In this document: positions 8,301-16,603 of the stretch, piece by piece
How positions within the stretch are numbered: position 1 is the first letter of the stretch
Layout: each line of letters begins with the position of its first letter
DNA from: 0-14-0-20-45-22 sp041645495
GTDB lineage: Bacteria > Fidelibacterota > UBA2242
Assembly: GCA_041645495.1 (NCBI GenBank)
Contig: JBAZPZ010000003.1
Coordinates: 1-64,000 of the forward strand
Length of the DNA stretch: 64,000 bases
Direction: 5' to 3'
Position numbers and translations under genes: made by a program
The notes under the pieces: model-generated
Seen by the model: the letters and a program-made list of their open reading frames with translations, nothing else
Told to the model about the DNA's origin: nothing
Databases searched by the model: none

Positions 8301-8813
8301 GATTTTAAGTTGATAAATCTTGCATCCATACTGAGTGCGGCGAAAAAAAGCATAAATGGGAGGCAATGCCTTAGGTGTGACAAAGCCACCCTGTGAGAGG
8401 TTGATGTTATTGATTTGACTGTGGCGTCCGAATAGGCAAAGGAATGACTGTGAATTAGTATACTTTTTCTGGAAAGCGGCTAACTTTTTATAATCAAGAT
8501 TCACATCAAGCGTATTGATCCGCTTTCTAGGCCATTTAACTTCTAATGCGAAGTGGTATCGTTCCTTCTTTGCCACGAAATCAATCCTTTTATGGCCAAC
8601 ACTTCCCTCGTTTGGAAGAAAGCCCTTACAAGAAACCTCGCATTTAACATCGTATTTGCGAATCAAGAGTACGCGAAGAATAGACTCATACAATTGGTAT
8701 TCGGTGAAAGCTATATTCGCGTCGCAAGCAGCAAGATAGCTGATATGCCCTGCCAAGGCCCGTTGAATGCGAAATAGTGATTCGTATGGTTCGTCGAGTT
8801 CACGCTTCCTCAT
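8295..8813 (-). CDS. PD-(D/E)xK nuclease-like cassette protein
   Basis: The 172-residue protein shows KRIDFVAKKE followed about ten residues later by FALEVKWPRK, the D...ExK arrangement of the PD-(D/E)xK nuclease fold. No closer family is recognised. Related folds occur in restriction enzymes, Holliday-junction nucleases and anti-phage proteins. The ATG at 8813 has AAGGAG eight bases upstream. The gene begins some 20 bases after one attC-like site and its stop lies inside the next, so it is a single-gene integron cassette by layout. Nuclease activity is inferred from the motif only. Confidence 0.65.
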   Translation of the reverse strand: MRKRELDEPYESLFRIQRALAGHISYLAACDANIAFTEYQLYESILRVLLIRKYDVKCEVSCKGFLPNEGSVGHKRIDFVAKKERYHFALEVKWPRKRINTLDVNLDYKKLAAFQKKYTNSQSFLCLFGRHSQINNINLSQGGFVTPKALPPIYAFFRRTQYGCKIYQLKIT

Positions 8814-8831
8814 TATCTAATCTCCTTAATT

Positions 8832-8889
8832 ACCTAACGCTGCGGCTCAGCGGCGGCGGAACGCCGTCCGCTGTAGCCGATTGTTGGGG
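8832..8889 (-). repeat. attC-like integron recombination site 2
   Basis: ACCTAAC (8832-8838) faces GTTGGGG (8883-8889); the first box fits the consensus and the second differs in its last base. Between them is a strong imperfect hairpin in which CGGCT pairs with AGCCG, CAGCGG with CCGCTG and CGGCG with CGCCG, with unpaired bases on one side as in attC. It lies between the stop of the HNH endonuclease gene and the start of the PD-(D/E)xK gene. Confidence 0.65.
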
Positions 8890-8897
8890 CTTCTCTT

Positions 8898-9620
8898 TCA
8901 AAGATTTCGCTCGATGATTTTCTTCACGTAGGCGGGCATTTCCTGCTGAAGAGCTTCCGTCTTCTTTTTCAATTTGTCATAAACTTCAACTTCAGCACCA
9001 GTCCACATGATGTCTAGTCGACGGGCTGAGCGCATGGCAATGTGTGCATAATCCTCAGGGTAAGCCCAGTAGCATGAACGACAGATGTTGGAGTCTTTCT
9101 GCTCAAGCCAATTTGCACAATGCTCGCAAGACCAGGACTTCGCGCGATTTGCCGAACCGCAGAGCAACATGAAGTCTTCTGGCTTCTGCTTTCCCTCGCC
9201 CATATCCCCCGCAACCTCAAAAGGGATACGATGGTCAATCTGCAGCTCACGTTCGTCGAATGGTTCAAGATAAACAGCGCACCGCGAACCGTGCTTTTCG
9301 ATTAAGGCTTGTTTCAGTTCCTTTGTGAAAGCCGTGCGCCCGATCAGTTTTCCGAATCGGGACTTACTTGGATCACCGAAGCGATATGCGGCGATCTTGC
9401 GCCCATCTGCGCCTTCCACCCTGTACATCTCAATTGGGATGCCGTTCTCTTTGACGTCGCGGACGGCACGTGGGGGATGATTGTAGCCGTATTTGTCCTT
9501 CAACTCCTGTGTGGTTATGAATCCATGCTTGAGAATGTGGTCAATAACAGTCCGAGGACGCTTTGCCGTGACCTTCTTGCACAGCCGTATGAATTCTTTG
9601 GGAAGTTGCGGTTTCGTCAT
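8898..9620 (-). CDS. HNH-type restriction endonuclease with winged-helix N-terminus
   Basis: This 240-residue protein is probably the endonuclease of a type II restriction-modification pair. Residues 15-60 look like a helix-turn-helix (TTQELKDKYGYNHPPRAVRDV). The HNH core is ELQIDHRIPFEVAGD with downstream LLCGSANRAKS, and a zinc-binding set CEHC...CRSC follows. The start ATG overlaps the last four bases of the methyltransferase gene, so the pair is translationally coupled. The cut site cannot be read from the sequence. Being followed by an attC-like site suggests that the two-gene unit entered as a cassette. Confidence 0.75.
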   Translation of the reverse strand: MTKPQLPKEFIRLCKKVTAKRPRTVIDHILKHGFITTQELKDKYGYNHPPRAVRDVKENGIPIEMYRVEGADGRKIAAYRFGDPSKSRFGKLIGRTAFTKELKQALIEKHGSRCAVYLEPFDERELQIDHRIPFEVAGDMGEGKQKPEDFMLLCGSANRAKSWSCEHCANWLEQKDSNICRSCYWAYPEDYAHIAMRSARRLDIMWTGAEVEVYDKLKKKTEALQQEMPAYVKKIIERNL

Positions 9621-10531
9621 GATCTCGTCTCAAAAAGGCACATTTGTTCGCTTTGCGGTAAGTGGTAGACAGTTTTTGATTCGATGAGTTCATCGGCAAG
9701 TGCTGGGGACAGGTAAAGAGATTCAACAGTCGCATCGTCCCTGCCCAGAAGGGTTGCTTGCGTAGATCGTCCGGCGTTCAACTCCATGTGCGAAAGGTTC
9801 AAGTGTTCGGGCAGGCGTACGCCATGAACTTTATTGCCGGTGCGCCCATCGTAACTGACAATATATCGGATATGCCTGGCGTTGAGGTGCTCAAGAACTT
9901 CAACGAACTCACAAAACTGCACGCTAGCAAGATAACGAGTATCTCTATTTCCACAGACGCCTTGATAAGGCGGATCCATATAAACCAAGTCGCCATCGCC
10001 TGCTCTCAGCACGGCATCACGGTAATTTGTAGAAGAAAATGATGTCTTGCCTTTCAGTAAATAGGACGCGCCACAAACCTGTTCGTGCATGGTCGCAGGC
10101 GTCGCTCCTCGCCGTCTGTTATCGGGGCTTTGGTTGAACTCGCCATTCGCGTTATACCGTACTGATGCTTTTACGCATCTGGCTAGAAGGTAGAGGAAGT
10201 AGTCTGGCCTTCCGGTAAGATTGAATTCATCCCGTATTTTGCGGTAATAGGACTTAGGGTCGGCAAGTTGTTCTTTCCAAAGCGATTCGTACTCCTTGGC
10301 CAGTTTATCCGGTGTGTTGACAATAGCCCTCCAAAGGTCCACCAACGGCTTGTTCAGGTCGTTGATGTGAAATCGCTTGGCACGCCTGTGCGCAGCGGCG
10401 GCCAGCGAAATGGCGGCCGACCCAGCAAAAGGCTCATGCAGAGTCTCAACACTAGCGGGGAAACATCGCAAGATGTCCCCGGCCAAGTTCCGCTTGCTTC
10501 CTTGGTATGGTATAGGATGAGGAACGTTCAT
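9617..10531 (-). CDS. D12-class DNA adenine methyltransferase
   Basis: The protein transfers a methyl group from S-adenosylmethionine to adenine in DNA and would protect the host from the neighbouring endonuclease. The 304-residue sequence has the D12/Dam layout: IPYQGSKRNLA at the N-terminus, the AdoMet motif HEPFAGSAAISLA near residue 35, and the catalytic DPPYQG near residue 190. The overlap of four bases with the HNH gene supports a restriction-modification pair. A Dam-like GATC specificity is possible but cannot be shown. It is the first gene after the promoter at 10653-10681. Confidence 0.88.
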   Translation of the reverse strand: MNVPHPIPYQGSKRNLAGDILRCFPASVETLHEPFAGSAAISLAAAAHRRAKRFHINDLNKPLVDLWRAIVNTPDKLAKEYESLWKEQLADPKSYYRKIRDEFNLTGRPDYFLYLLARCVKASVRYNANGEFNQSPDNRRRGATPATMHEQVCGASYLLKGKTSFSSTNYRDAVLRAGDGDLVYMDPPYQGVCGNRDTRYLASVQFCEFVEVLEHLNARHIRYIVSYDGRTGNKVHGVRLPEHLNLSHMELNAGRSTQATLLGRDDATVESLYLSPALADELIESKTVYHLPQSEQMCLFETRS

Positions 10532-10652
10532 ATCAGCACTCTATTCAAAAACCTGTCTTCTTTTCATGTCCTTCTCGTGCCCCAACATATGTTTATACCG
10601 CACACCTGACTCCGTTTTTTTCTCTTTTGAAAGCCCTCATCATGACGCCATC

Positions 10653-10681
10653 AATTTAGACTTAAACAATTCTTTTGTCAA
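10653..10681 (-). promoter_or_regulatory. Predicted promoter of the restriction and cassette block
   Basis: TTGACA (10676-10681), 17 bases, then TAAATT (10653-10658) on the minus strand. It matches the promoter at 1401-1429 in both boxes, in the spacer start and in about 25 bases downstream. It would act as a common cassette promoter for the methyltransferase, HNH, PD-(D/E)xK and downstream genes. Confidence 0.6.
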
Positions 10682-10690
10682 GATACTCTC

Positions 10691-10723
10691 AACCTTCAGA
10701 AGGTTGAAAACCTTCTGAAGGTT
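10691..10723. repeat. 33-bp palindromic repeat, copy 2
   Basis: It has the same arms as 1439-1471 with a three-base loop. It lies 11 bases past the selB stop, so it may also end selB transcription, although no T-run follows. Confidence 0.85.
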
Positions 10724-10734
10724 TTACCATTCCT

Positions 10735-12663
10735 TCACTCTTTCAACTTCCTCACATCTTCTTCCCGCTTCGTGAGTCCGGTTCGGTCGTAATAATTCAG
10801 CAAAGGAATCACCCATTTGCGGGAAGTCTGGAGCAGTTCTTTCAGTTCAGCGACGGTCGCCTCGCCTTTTTTATTGAGATAATCAGCAATCAGTTTGCGC
10901 CCCTTTTCGATCGTGTCGGAATGGAACGCGAGATTCCGTTCGGGGATGACGATTTTTCCGGCGTCGGTTAAGTAGGCGAACAGCGGCTCGGCTTCGTCTT
11001 CCGGCAGGTTTAGTTTTTCCCGGATTTCGGTCAGATCGGGCGGCGCGAATCCGCCGGCGATCAGCGCCGACTCGATTTGCAGGATCGATTCCGATTGTTT
11101 TCGAGAAAGAACCGGCGAGAAGTCGCCCAGCCGCCATTTATCGCCGGAAACCACTATTTTATTTTCGTTTTTAAGTTCATTCGTCAGCCAATCCGCCATC
11201 CCGAAGCTTCGGGAGAGTTTTACCTCCGCGAGAAGACTCGCTTTCGATTGACCGGAGAGAATCGGATTCTTCCGATGGAACTGCAACAGAATTTCGATCA
11301 AACGTTCCTTCATTGCCGGGATTTCGGAGACCGAAACGTAACCGGTTTTGATCAAAACGAGCCTGTTACGGTCGGCAAGTTCCCGCAGAAGCTTCACTGC
11401 CGAACTTTCGGAGATCGAAAGTCTCTGCGCAACATCGAGAGGTGAGAAAAGTGTCCCCGGATGGAGGAAAAAGAGGTTTTCGGCGCAGAAAAGCAGGTCA
11501 TCGGCGATGAGTTTTCCGATCCGATCCGCTTTTGCGGACTCTTTTTTCCGGAGCGGTTCGGGGAAAACTTCGAGAACCGTCGCGCCGCCGATCGTCGCCG
11601 CCGGAGAATAAGTTCGCAGGATCAGTCGGTCGTGGAATCCGGCCGAAATTTCTTCGTCGAAGAGGATTTGCGCGACGCACGACTCGCCCGGCCAGAGTTC
11701 GTCTTTGCCGATCGGGCGGATTTTGGCGATGAATTCGCCGGTTCCGAGGTGAACACGGACGACGGAATTGTATTTCAGCGGCGATGCGGTCGGCAGAAGT
11801 CCGATGTGGCAGGTTACCAGCCGCGTCGGGCGGAAATATCCGGGCGTCGCGAGGAAATAGCCGCGCTTCAGATCGTCCTTATCGACGTTCTGTAGGTTGA
11901 TTGCGGCGCGATGACCGACGCCAATCCTGTCCGTCTGCTTTCCATGCGACTGAATGCCGCGGACTTTCGTCCGAATCTTCAGCGGCGCGATCTCCACTTC
12001 ATCGCCGATGCGCAATTCTCCCGAAATAATCGAACCTGTGACGACCGTTCCATAACCTTTGACGATAAAAGCGCGGTCGATCGGCAGACGAAACAGGTCG
12101 GTTGTGTTTTCCCGCTCGAACTGTGCCGCTTTTTGTAAGATCGTTTCCTTTAGTTCGGGAATTCCGGCGCCTGTGACGGCAGAAACGCAAAGAATCGGTT
12201 CGTTTTCGAGAAATGTTCCGTAGACAAATTGCCGGACATCTTCCAGAATCATCTCCAGCCATACAGAACTGACGAGATCGATCTTGTTGACGACGATCAG
12301 TCCCGAGCGGATGCCGAGAAGTTTGAGGATTTCCAGATGTTCGCGGGTCTGCGGCATGATTCCGTCATCCGCGGCGACGACGAGAAGCGCCAGATCGACG
12401 GTATTTGCGCCGGTGACCATGTTCTTGATGAACTTTTCATGCCCGGGAACGTCGATGAAGGCGATATTTTCATTCAGAAACGCAAAGCCGATGTCGATGG
12501 TCATGCCGCGACGGCGTTCTTCTTCAAGCCGGTCGGGATCGACACCGGTCAGCGCCTTCAAAAGCGACGATTTGCCGTGATCGATGTGTCCGGCGGTTCC
12601 AAAAATGACCGGTCTTTGTCCGCTGACAGGTTCATCGGACAGTTTTTGGTTTTCTGTTGGCAT
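10735..12663 (-). CDS. selB: Selenocysteine-specific elongation factor
   Basis: SelB is a GTPase that brings selenocysteinyl-tRNA to UGA codons marked by a SECIS hairpin. The 642-residue protein begins its G domain with GTAGHIDHGKSSLLKALTG, has RRRGMTIDIGFAF and DVPGHEKF, and the NKID nucleotide-specificity motif. EF-Tu-like beta-barrels follow. The last 250 residues are winged-helix repeats that bind SECIS RNA in the family. It sits 11 bases after selA at the end of a long operon. No selD, selC or clear selenoprotein gene is in the window. Confidence 0.95.
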   Translation of the reverse strand: MPTENQKLSDEPVSGQRPVIFGTAGHIDHGKSSLLKALTGVDPDRLEEERRRGMTIDIGFAFLNENIAFIDVPGHEKFIKNMVTGANTVDLALLVVAADDGIMPQTREHLEILKLLGIRSGLIVVNKIDLVSSVWLEMILEDVRQFVYGTFLENEPILCVSAVTGAGIPELKETILQKAAQFERENTTDLFRLPIDRAFIVKGYGTVVTGSIISGELRIGDEVEIAPLKIRTKVRGIQSHGKQTDRIGVGHRAAINLQNVDKDDLKRGYFLATPGYFRPTRLVTCHIGLLPTASPLKYNSVVRVHLGTGEFIAKIRPIGKDELWPGESCVAQILFDEEISAGFHDRLILRTYSPAATIGGATVLEVFPEPLRKKESAKADRIGKLIADDLLFCAENLFFLHPGTLFSPLDVAQRLSISESSAVKLLRELADRNRLVLIKTGYVSVSEIPAMKERLIEILLQFHRKNPILSGQSKASLLAEVKLSRSFGMADWLTNELKNENKIVVSGDKWRLGDFSPVLSRKQSESILQIESALIAGGFAPPDLTEIREKLNLPEDEAEPLFAYLTDAGKIVIPERNLAFHSDTIEKGRKLIADYLNKKGEATVAELKELLQTSRKWVIPLLNYYDRTGLTKREEDVRKLKE

Positions 12664-12674
12664 GAAATGGGAAT

Positions 12675-14108
12675 TTAAAGCGATGCGCCGATGGTTCGGA
12701 TCGCATCGGAAATCGCCGGAAGATCGGCGGACGGCACGGCTTTCAGATCGAGATAAAATTCTTCGGACTTCGTGTATCCGATGATCGGCGGGTGATTCTT
12801 CCGGAACAGTTCGGCCAGCCGGACGACAGAGATTTTCTCCGGTGAAAAGACAATCGCCGCGCTGGGAATCGTCTCCGTCGGCAGTGAGCCGCTTCCCGCC
12901 TCAACGACGGTCTCGCGAACCGAGATTCCGAGTTCCTTCACGAGCGTTATGGGCAAAGTGCGAACGATCTTTTCCGCTTCGTTGAGCAAGAGATGGCTGT
13001 CGCGCGCGAGTAGTTTGTAGGTTTGAATACGTTTCTCCGGCTCCGTCAATAAATAACGTTTCAGCGTCGCGCAGAGAAGTGCGAAAGTCGTTTTATCGCA
13101 CCGGACGACGCGCATCAGCGGGTTTTTCCGGAGAAGGCGAACCGACTCTTTCTTCCCGACAACGATTCCACACTGCGGCCCGCCGGGAAGTTTATCGCCG
13201 CTGAACGTTACCAGATCGACGCCCGCTTCGATAAATTCAGAAACGACGAGTTCCGCCGGAAGCCCGACTTTCTTGGTGTCTAATAACGCGCCACTGCCGA
13301 GGTCGAAGATGACCGGAACGCCGCGCTCATGCGAGAGTCGAACGATTTTTTCGGGTTCAGGTCGGGTTGAGAATCCCTGAATTTTGTAATTGGATGGATG
13401 CGCGAGTATAATTGCGCCGGTTTTTGCGCCGATCACATTCTCATAATCGCTCAGATGTGTCCGGTTGGTTGTCCCGACTTCGATCATTTTCACGCCGCTT
13501 TTTTTCATGATCTCAGGAAGCCGGAACGAACCGCCGATCTCGATCAATTCGCCGCGCGAGACAATAACTTCTTTGCGGTTTGCCAGCGAATTCAGCGCCA
13601 GAAAGACCGCCGCGGCGTTGTTATTTACAACAGCGGAATATTCCGCGCCCGTCAGCAACTTCAGGTAATCGTCCGTGAGGTTGAGCCGTTCGCCGCGCTC
13701 GCCGGTATTCACGTCGAATTCCAGATTGGAGTATCCCGAAAGTATTTCAGCCGTTTCCGAAAGGATTTCACTGCCGAACGGCGCGCGTCCCAGACCGGTG
13801 TGCAGGACAATTCCGGTCGCATTGATCACTTTTTTCAGCGGCAGAGACAGAAGGTCTTCACTTTTCGATCTTATCCGGCGGCAAATCTCTTCGACGGCGC
13901 TCTGCCGGTCTTTCAAAGAAATTCGTCTCCGAACGATTTCGGTTCTCAGCGCTTCTATTTCGGATCGGATCAGTCTTACGAGAATCTCCGGTTTGAATTC
14001 AGGCAGTTCGGCGGCAATCAAATCGGCAACTGATTGAACGGATGGCAGGATTTTCCAGTCGAAAGGCGCTTCGGATTTCGGTTGGGTCATTCGGGCGGTC
14101 TCAGTCAT
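12675..14108 (-). CDS. selA: L-seryl-tRNA(Sec) selenium transferase
   Basis: This PLP enzyme converts seryl-tRNA(Sec) to selenocysteinyl-tRNA(Sec) using selenophosphate. At 477 residues it is normal length. The PLP-lysine motif is FSGDKLPGGPQCGIVVG near residue 300, and the N-terminal segment VINATGIVLHTGLGRAP is typical. It overlaps the exporter gene upstream by eight bases and is followed directly by selB. Selenium machinery is thus tied to an envelope-synthesis operon, which is an unusual neighbourhood. Confidence 0.95.
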   Translation of the reverse strand: MTETARMTQPKSEAPFDWKILPSVQSVADLIAAELPEFKPEILVRLIRSEIEALRTEIVRRRISLKDRQSAVEEICRRIRSKSEDLLSLPLKKVINATGIVLHTGLGRAPFGSEILSETAEILSGYSNLEFDVNTGERGERLNLTDDYLKLLTGAEYSAVVNNNAAAVFLALNSLANRKEVIVSRGELIEIGGSFRLPEIMKKSGVKMIEVGTTNRTHLSDYENVIGAKTGAIILAHPSNYKIQGFSTRPEPEKIVRLSHERGVPVIFDLGSGALLDTKKVGLPAELVVSEFIEAGVDLVTFSGDKLPGGPQCGIVVGKKESVRLLRKNPLMRVVRCDKTTFALLCATLKRYLLTEPEKRIQTYKLLARDSHLLLNEAEKIVRTLPITLVKELGISVRETVVEAGSGSLPTETIPSAAIVFSPEKISVVRLAELFRKNHPPIIGYTKSEEFYLDLKAVPSADLPAISDAIRTIGASL

Positions 14109-15975
14109 GCAAATGATTGGTCTGATGGTTCATGAACTGCGTTTCGTAGAAATAACGGTACAGAGAATCCTCTTTTTTCAGCAGTTCTTCGTGCGTGCCG
14201 GCCTCGTGAATCTTTCCTTTTTCCAGAACGATGATCTTGTCGGCGTTCTGGATCGTCGAGAGCCGGTGCGCGATGACCAAAACCGTCCGGTCTTTCATGA
14301 GCCGTTCGATAGCGTTCTGAACCTTTTGTTCCGATTCGGAATCGAGCGAGGAAGTAGCTTCGTCGAGAATGAGGATGGGCGGATTTTTCAGCAAAGCGCG
14401 GGCGATCGCGAGACGTTGACGCTCGCCTCCGGAGAGTCGCATGCCTTTGTCGCCGATCATCGTTTCGAATTTATCCGGGAAAAGGTTGATGAATTCCAAC
14501 GCATTCGCGGCGTCCGCGGCGGCGGCGACTTTTTTCGGATCGGTATCTCCGAGTCCGTAAGCGATGTTGTTGAAGATCGAATCATTGAACAGAATTGTCT
14601 GCTGGGTGACGATTCCCATCAGCGACCGGAGCGAATCAAAAGTGACGTCGCGGATGTCGATTCCGTCGATTCGGATGGAACCGCCGACGGGATCGTAGAA
14701 GCGCGGCAGAAGATCGACCAGCGTCGATTTCCCGGCGCCGCTATGCCCGACGATGGCAACGATCTCGCCCTTCCTGATCGTCATATTAACATCGGAAAGC
14801 ACCTCGTGGGACGTCTGCGGATACATAAAGCGAATGCGGTCGTATCGGATTTCCTGATGAAAACCGTCCAATACCAGTGCATTGGGTTTTTCGACGACGT
14901 CGGGTTTTTCATCCAGAATCGAAAATATCCGTATAGACGAAGCGATCGCCTCCTGAATATCCGCGTTGACATTGTTCAGGCTCTTGAGCGGCGTCATCAG
15001 CGCAAAAAGCATGATGATAAACCGGACGAAATCCTCCGCTTCGATTCCATGTCCCATCAGAACGGCGCTACCGCCAAACCATAGCAAAGAAACGCCGATG
15101 GCCACGCTAAAAAACTCGTTGATCGGCGTCGAGACGATCTTCAGTTTCCGGCGTCTGAAAAGTAATTGAAAATATCTTTCGGTTTCGTGGAAGAAGCGCG
15201 CCTTCTCGAATTTTTCCATGCAAAACGCCTTGATGACACGAACTCCGTGGAGAGTCTCGTCAAGAATCGCCATGATTCCGGCAATCTGCTTGGATGTGCG
15301 AATTGACTTACGCCGAATGCTTTGGCCGATCCTGGAAATCGTGATGAAGGTGAGCGGCAGAATGATAACGGCAAAAAGACTCAGCCGCCACGAGATGATA
15401 AAGAGCAGGATCATGAACGAGAGAATGTTGATCGGCTCGACGAGAAGTTTGTCGAAACTGACTGAAAATGAGTGTTGGACGGTGGAGACGTCGTTCAGCA
15501 CGATGGACGAGATTTCACCCGCTCGCTTTCGCTGAAAAAATGAGAGCGAAAGTCGGTGCAAATGTCCGTAGAGTGTGTTCCGCAGGTCGCGTACGAGTTT
15601 TAACTGCACATAGCCGATGCATACGTTTTTAATATAAAAGAAGATGTTTTTGAGTGTAAACATCAAAAGGATCGTCAGACACAGCATCCTCAGGGTTTTT
15701 AATGGTTCATCCCGCATGACCAGTTTGTTCGTGATAGCTTTCAATTTGTCATTGGCGCTGAGTTTGACGGGAAGTGTCGGCTTGACGACGATATTTTCGG
15801 GTTTCGCTTGTTGTACGACGGTTGGCGTCTTGGGAAAAAGCACATTGACGAACGAAGCGGTCAGCCAGATAGAGGCACTATTAAACAGGACGAATAGGAT
15901 TGAAGCCAGAAGGCCTGTCGTGAGCGTTTTCCAATATGGTTTGACTAACTTCAAAATGCGGAAATAGAGTTTCAT
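14101..15975 (-). CDS. MsbA-like ABC exporter (lipid A or multidrug type)
   Basis: This is a half-transporter of 624 residues: an N-terminal membrane domain with about six helices (residues 15-330) and a C-terminal ATPase. Walker A is GHSGAGKST, the signature is LSGGERQRLAIARAL and Walker B is ILILDEATSSLD. The loop between helices 1 and 2 is enlarged by about 60 residues (Pro/Lys/Val-rich, residues 45-95), which is unusual. Linkage to an LpxL-type acyltransferase makes lipid A export likely, but a drug or lipid exporter cannot be excluded. It starts one base after the tsaC stop. Confidence 0.85.
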   Translation of the reverse strand: MKLYFRILKLVKPYWKTLTTGLLASILFVLFNSASIWLTASFVNVLFPKTPTVVQQAKPENIVVKPTLPVKLSANDKLKAITNKLVMRDEPLKTLRMLCLTILLMFTLKNIFFYIKNVCIGYVQLKLVRDLRNTLYGHLHRLSLSFFQRKRAGEISSIVLNDVSTVQHSFSVSFDKLLVEPINILSFMILLFIISWRLSLFAVIILPLTFITISRIGQSIRRKSIRTSKQIAGIMAILDETLHGVRVIKAFCMEKFEKARFFHETERYFQLLFRRRKLKIVSTPINEFFSVAIGVSLLWFGGSAVLMGHGIEAEDFVRFIIMLFALMTPLKSLNNVNADIQEAIASSIRIFSILDEKPDVVEKPNALVLDGFHQEIRYDRIRFMYPQTSHEVLSDVNMTIRKGEIVAIVGHSGAGKSTLVDLLPRFYDPVGGSIRIDGIDIRDVTFDSLRSLMGIVTQQTILFNDSIFNNIAYGLGDTDPKKVAAAADAANALEFINLFPDKFETMIGDKGMRLSGGERQRLAIARALLKNPPILILDEATSSLDSESEQKVQNAIERLMKDRTVLVIAHRLSTIQNADKIIVLEKGKIHEAGTHEELLKKEDSLYRYFYETQFMNHQTNHLHD

Positions 15976-15976
15976 T

Positions 15977-16603
15977 TTATGCGCACCTTTGGGCTATTTC
16001 GTCGGCGCTCACCGCGCCCTGACGAAGAATCGAAAATCTGTCTGTAAAAATCTTGACGACCGTCGAAGGAATCCGGCTTGCGGAATCCGAAGACTTCAAA
16101 ACGATCGGCACCGAGTCACCGAAATACCGGACAACCTCTTCGATGTTTTCCGCAGGCTTTTTGCCGGACGGATTGGCGCTGGTCGTCGTAATCGGATTCG
16201 GAAAACGGCGCAATATTTTGTTCAATAGTCCCGCGTTGATGACACGGAGACCGATAAATCCATCGTCCACGAATTGTTCGGAAAAATTCCGGTCGCTCTT
16301 CGGTAAAACAAGCGTCACACGTCCGGGCAACAACGAACAGACCGCGTTTCGCTGGTAGTCGTTCAGGTTCGGAAAATCTTTCAGTAATCGTTCCACATCC
16401 GAATATAAGACACTTATCGCTTTTGGGGAAGACCTGCCTTTCAGCCGGACAAGATTCCCGACGGCGGACGAATTAAAAACATCCACGCCCAGTCCGTAGA
16501 TCGTGTCCGTCGGATAAGCGATAATCTGCCCGCAGGAGAGCACGGTTAAAATCGCTTCGGTCTGCGACGCGGAAATCGTATCCAATGAAATGATCTCAGG
16601 CAT
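15977..16603 (-). CDS. tsaC: L-threonylcarbamoyladenylate synthase
   Basis: The enzyme makes threonylcarbamoyl-AMP from threonine, bicarbonate and ATP, the first step of the t6A modification at position 37 of ANN-decoding tRNAs. The 208-residue protein has the YrdC/Sua5 fold: YPTDTIYGLGVD, LKGRSSPKAISVL and TTTSANPSGKKPA. It is the short YrdC form without a Sua5 C-terminal domain. It overlaps the acyltransferase gene by eight bases. Confidence 0.92.
   Translation of the reverse strand: MPEIISLDTISASQTEAILTVLSCGQIIAYPTDTIYGLGVDVFNSSAVGNLVRLKGRSSPKAISVLYSDVERLLKDFPNLNDYQRNAVCSLLPGRVTLVLPKSDRNFSEQFVDDGFIGLRVINAGLLNKILRRFPNPITTTSANPSGKKPAENIEEVVRYFGDSVPIVLKSSDSASRIPSTVVKIFTDRFSILRQGAVSADEIAQRCA

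Noticed and set aside
14107..15084. Plus-strand open frame of 325 codons
   Set aside because: It is a shadow of the ABC exporter ATPase domain on the other strand; no domain or start signal is seen.
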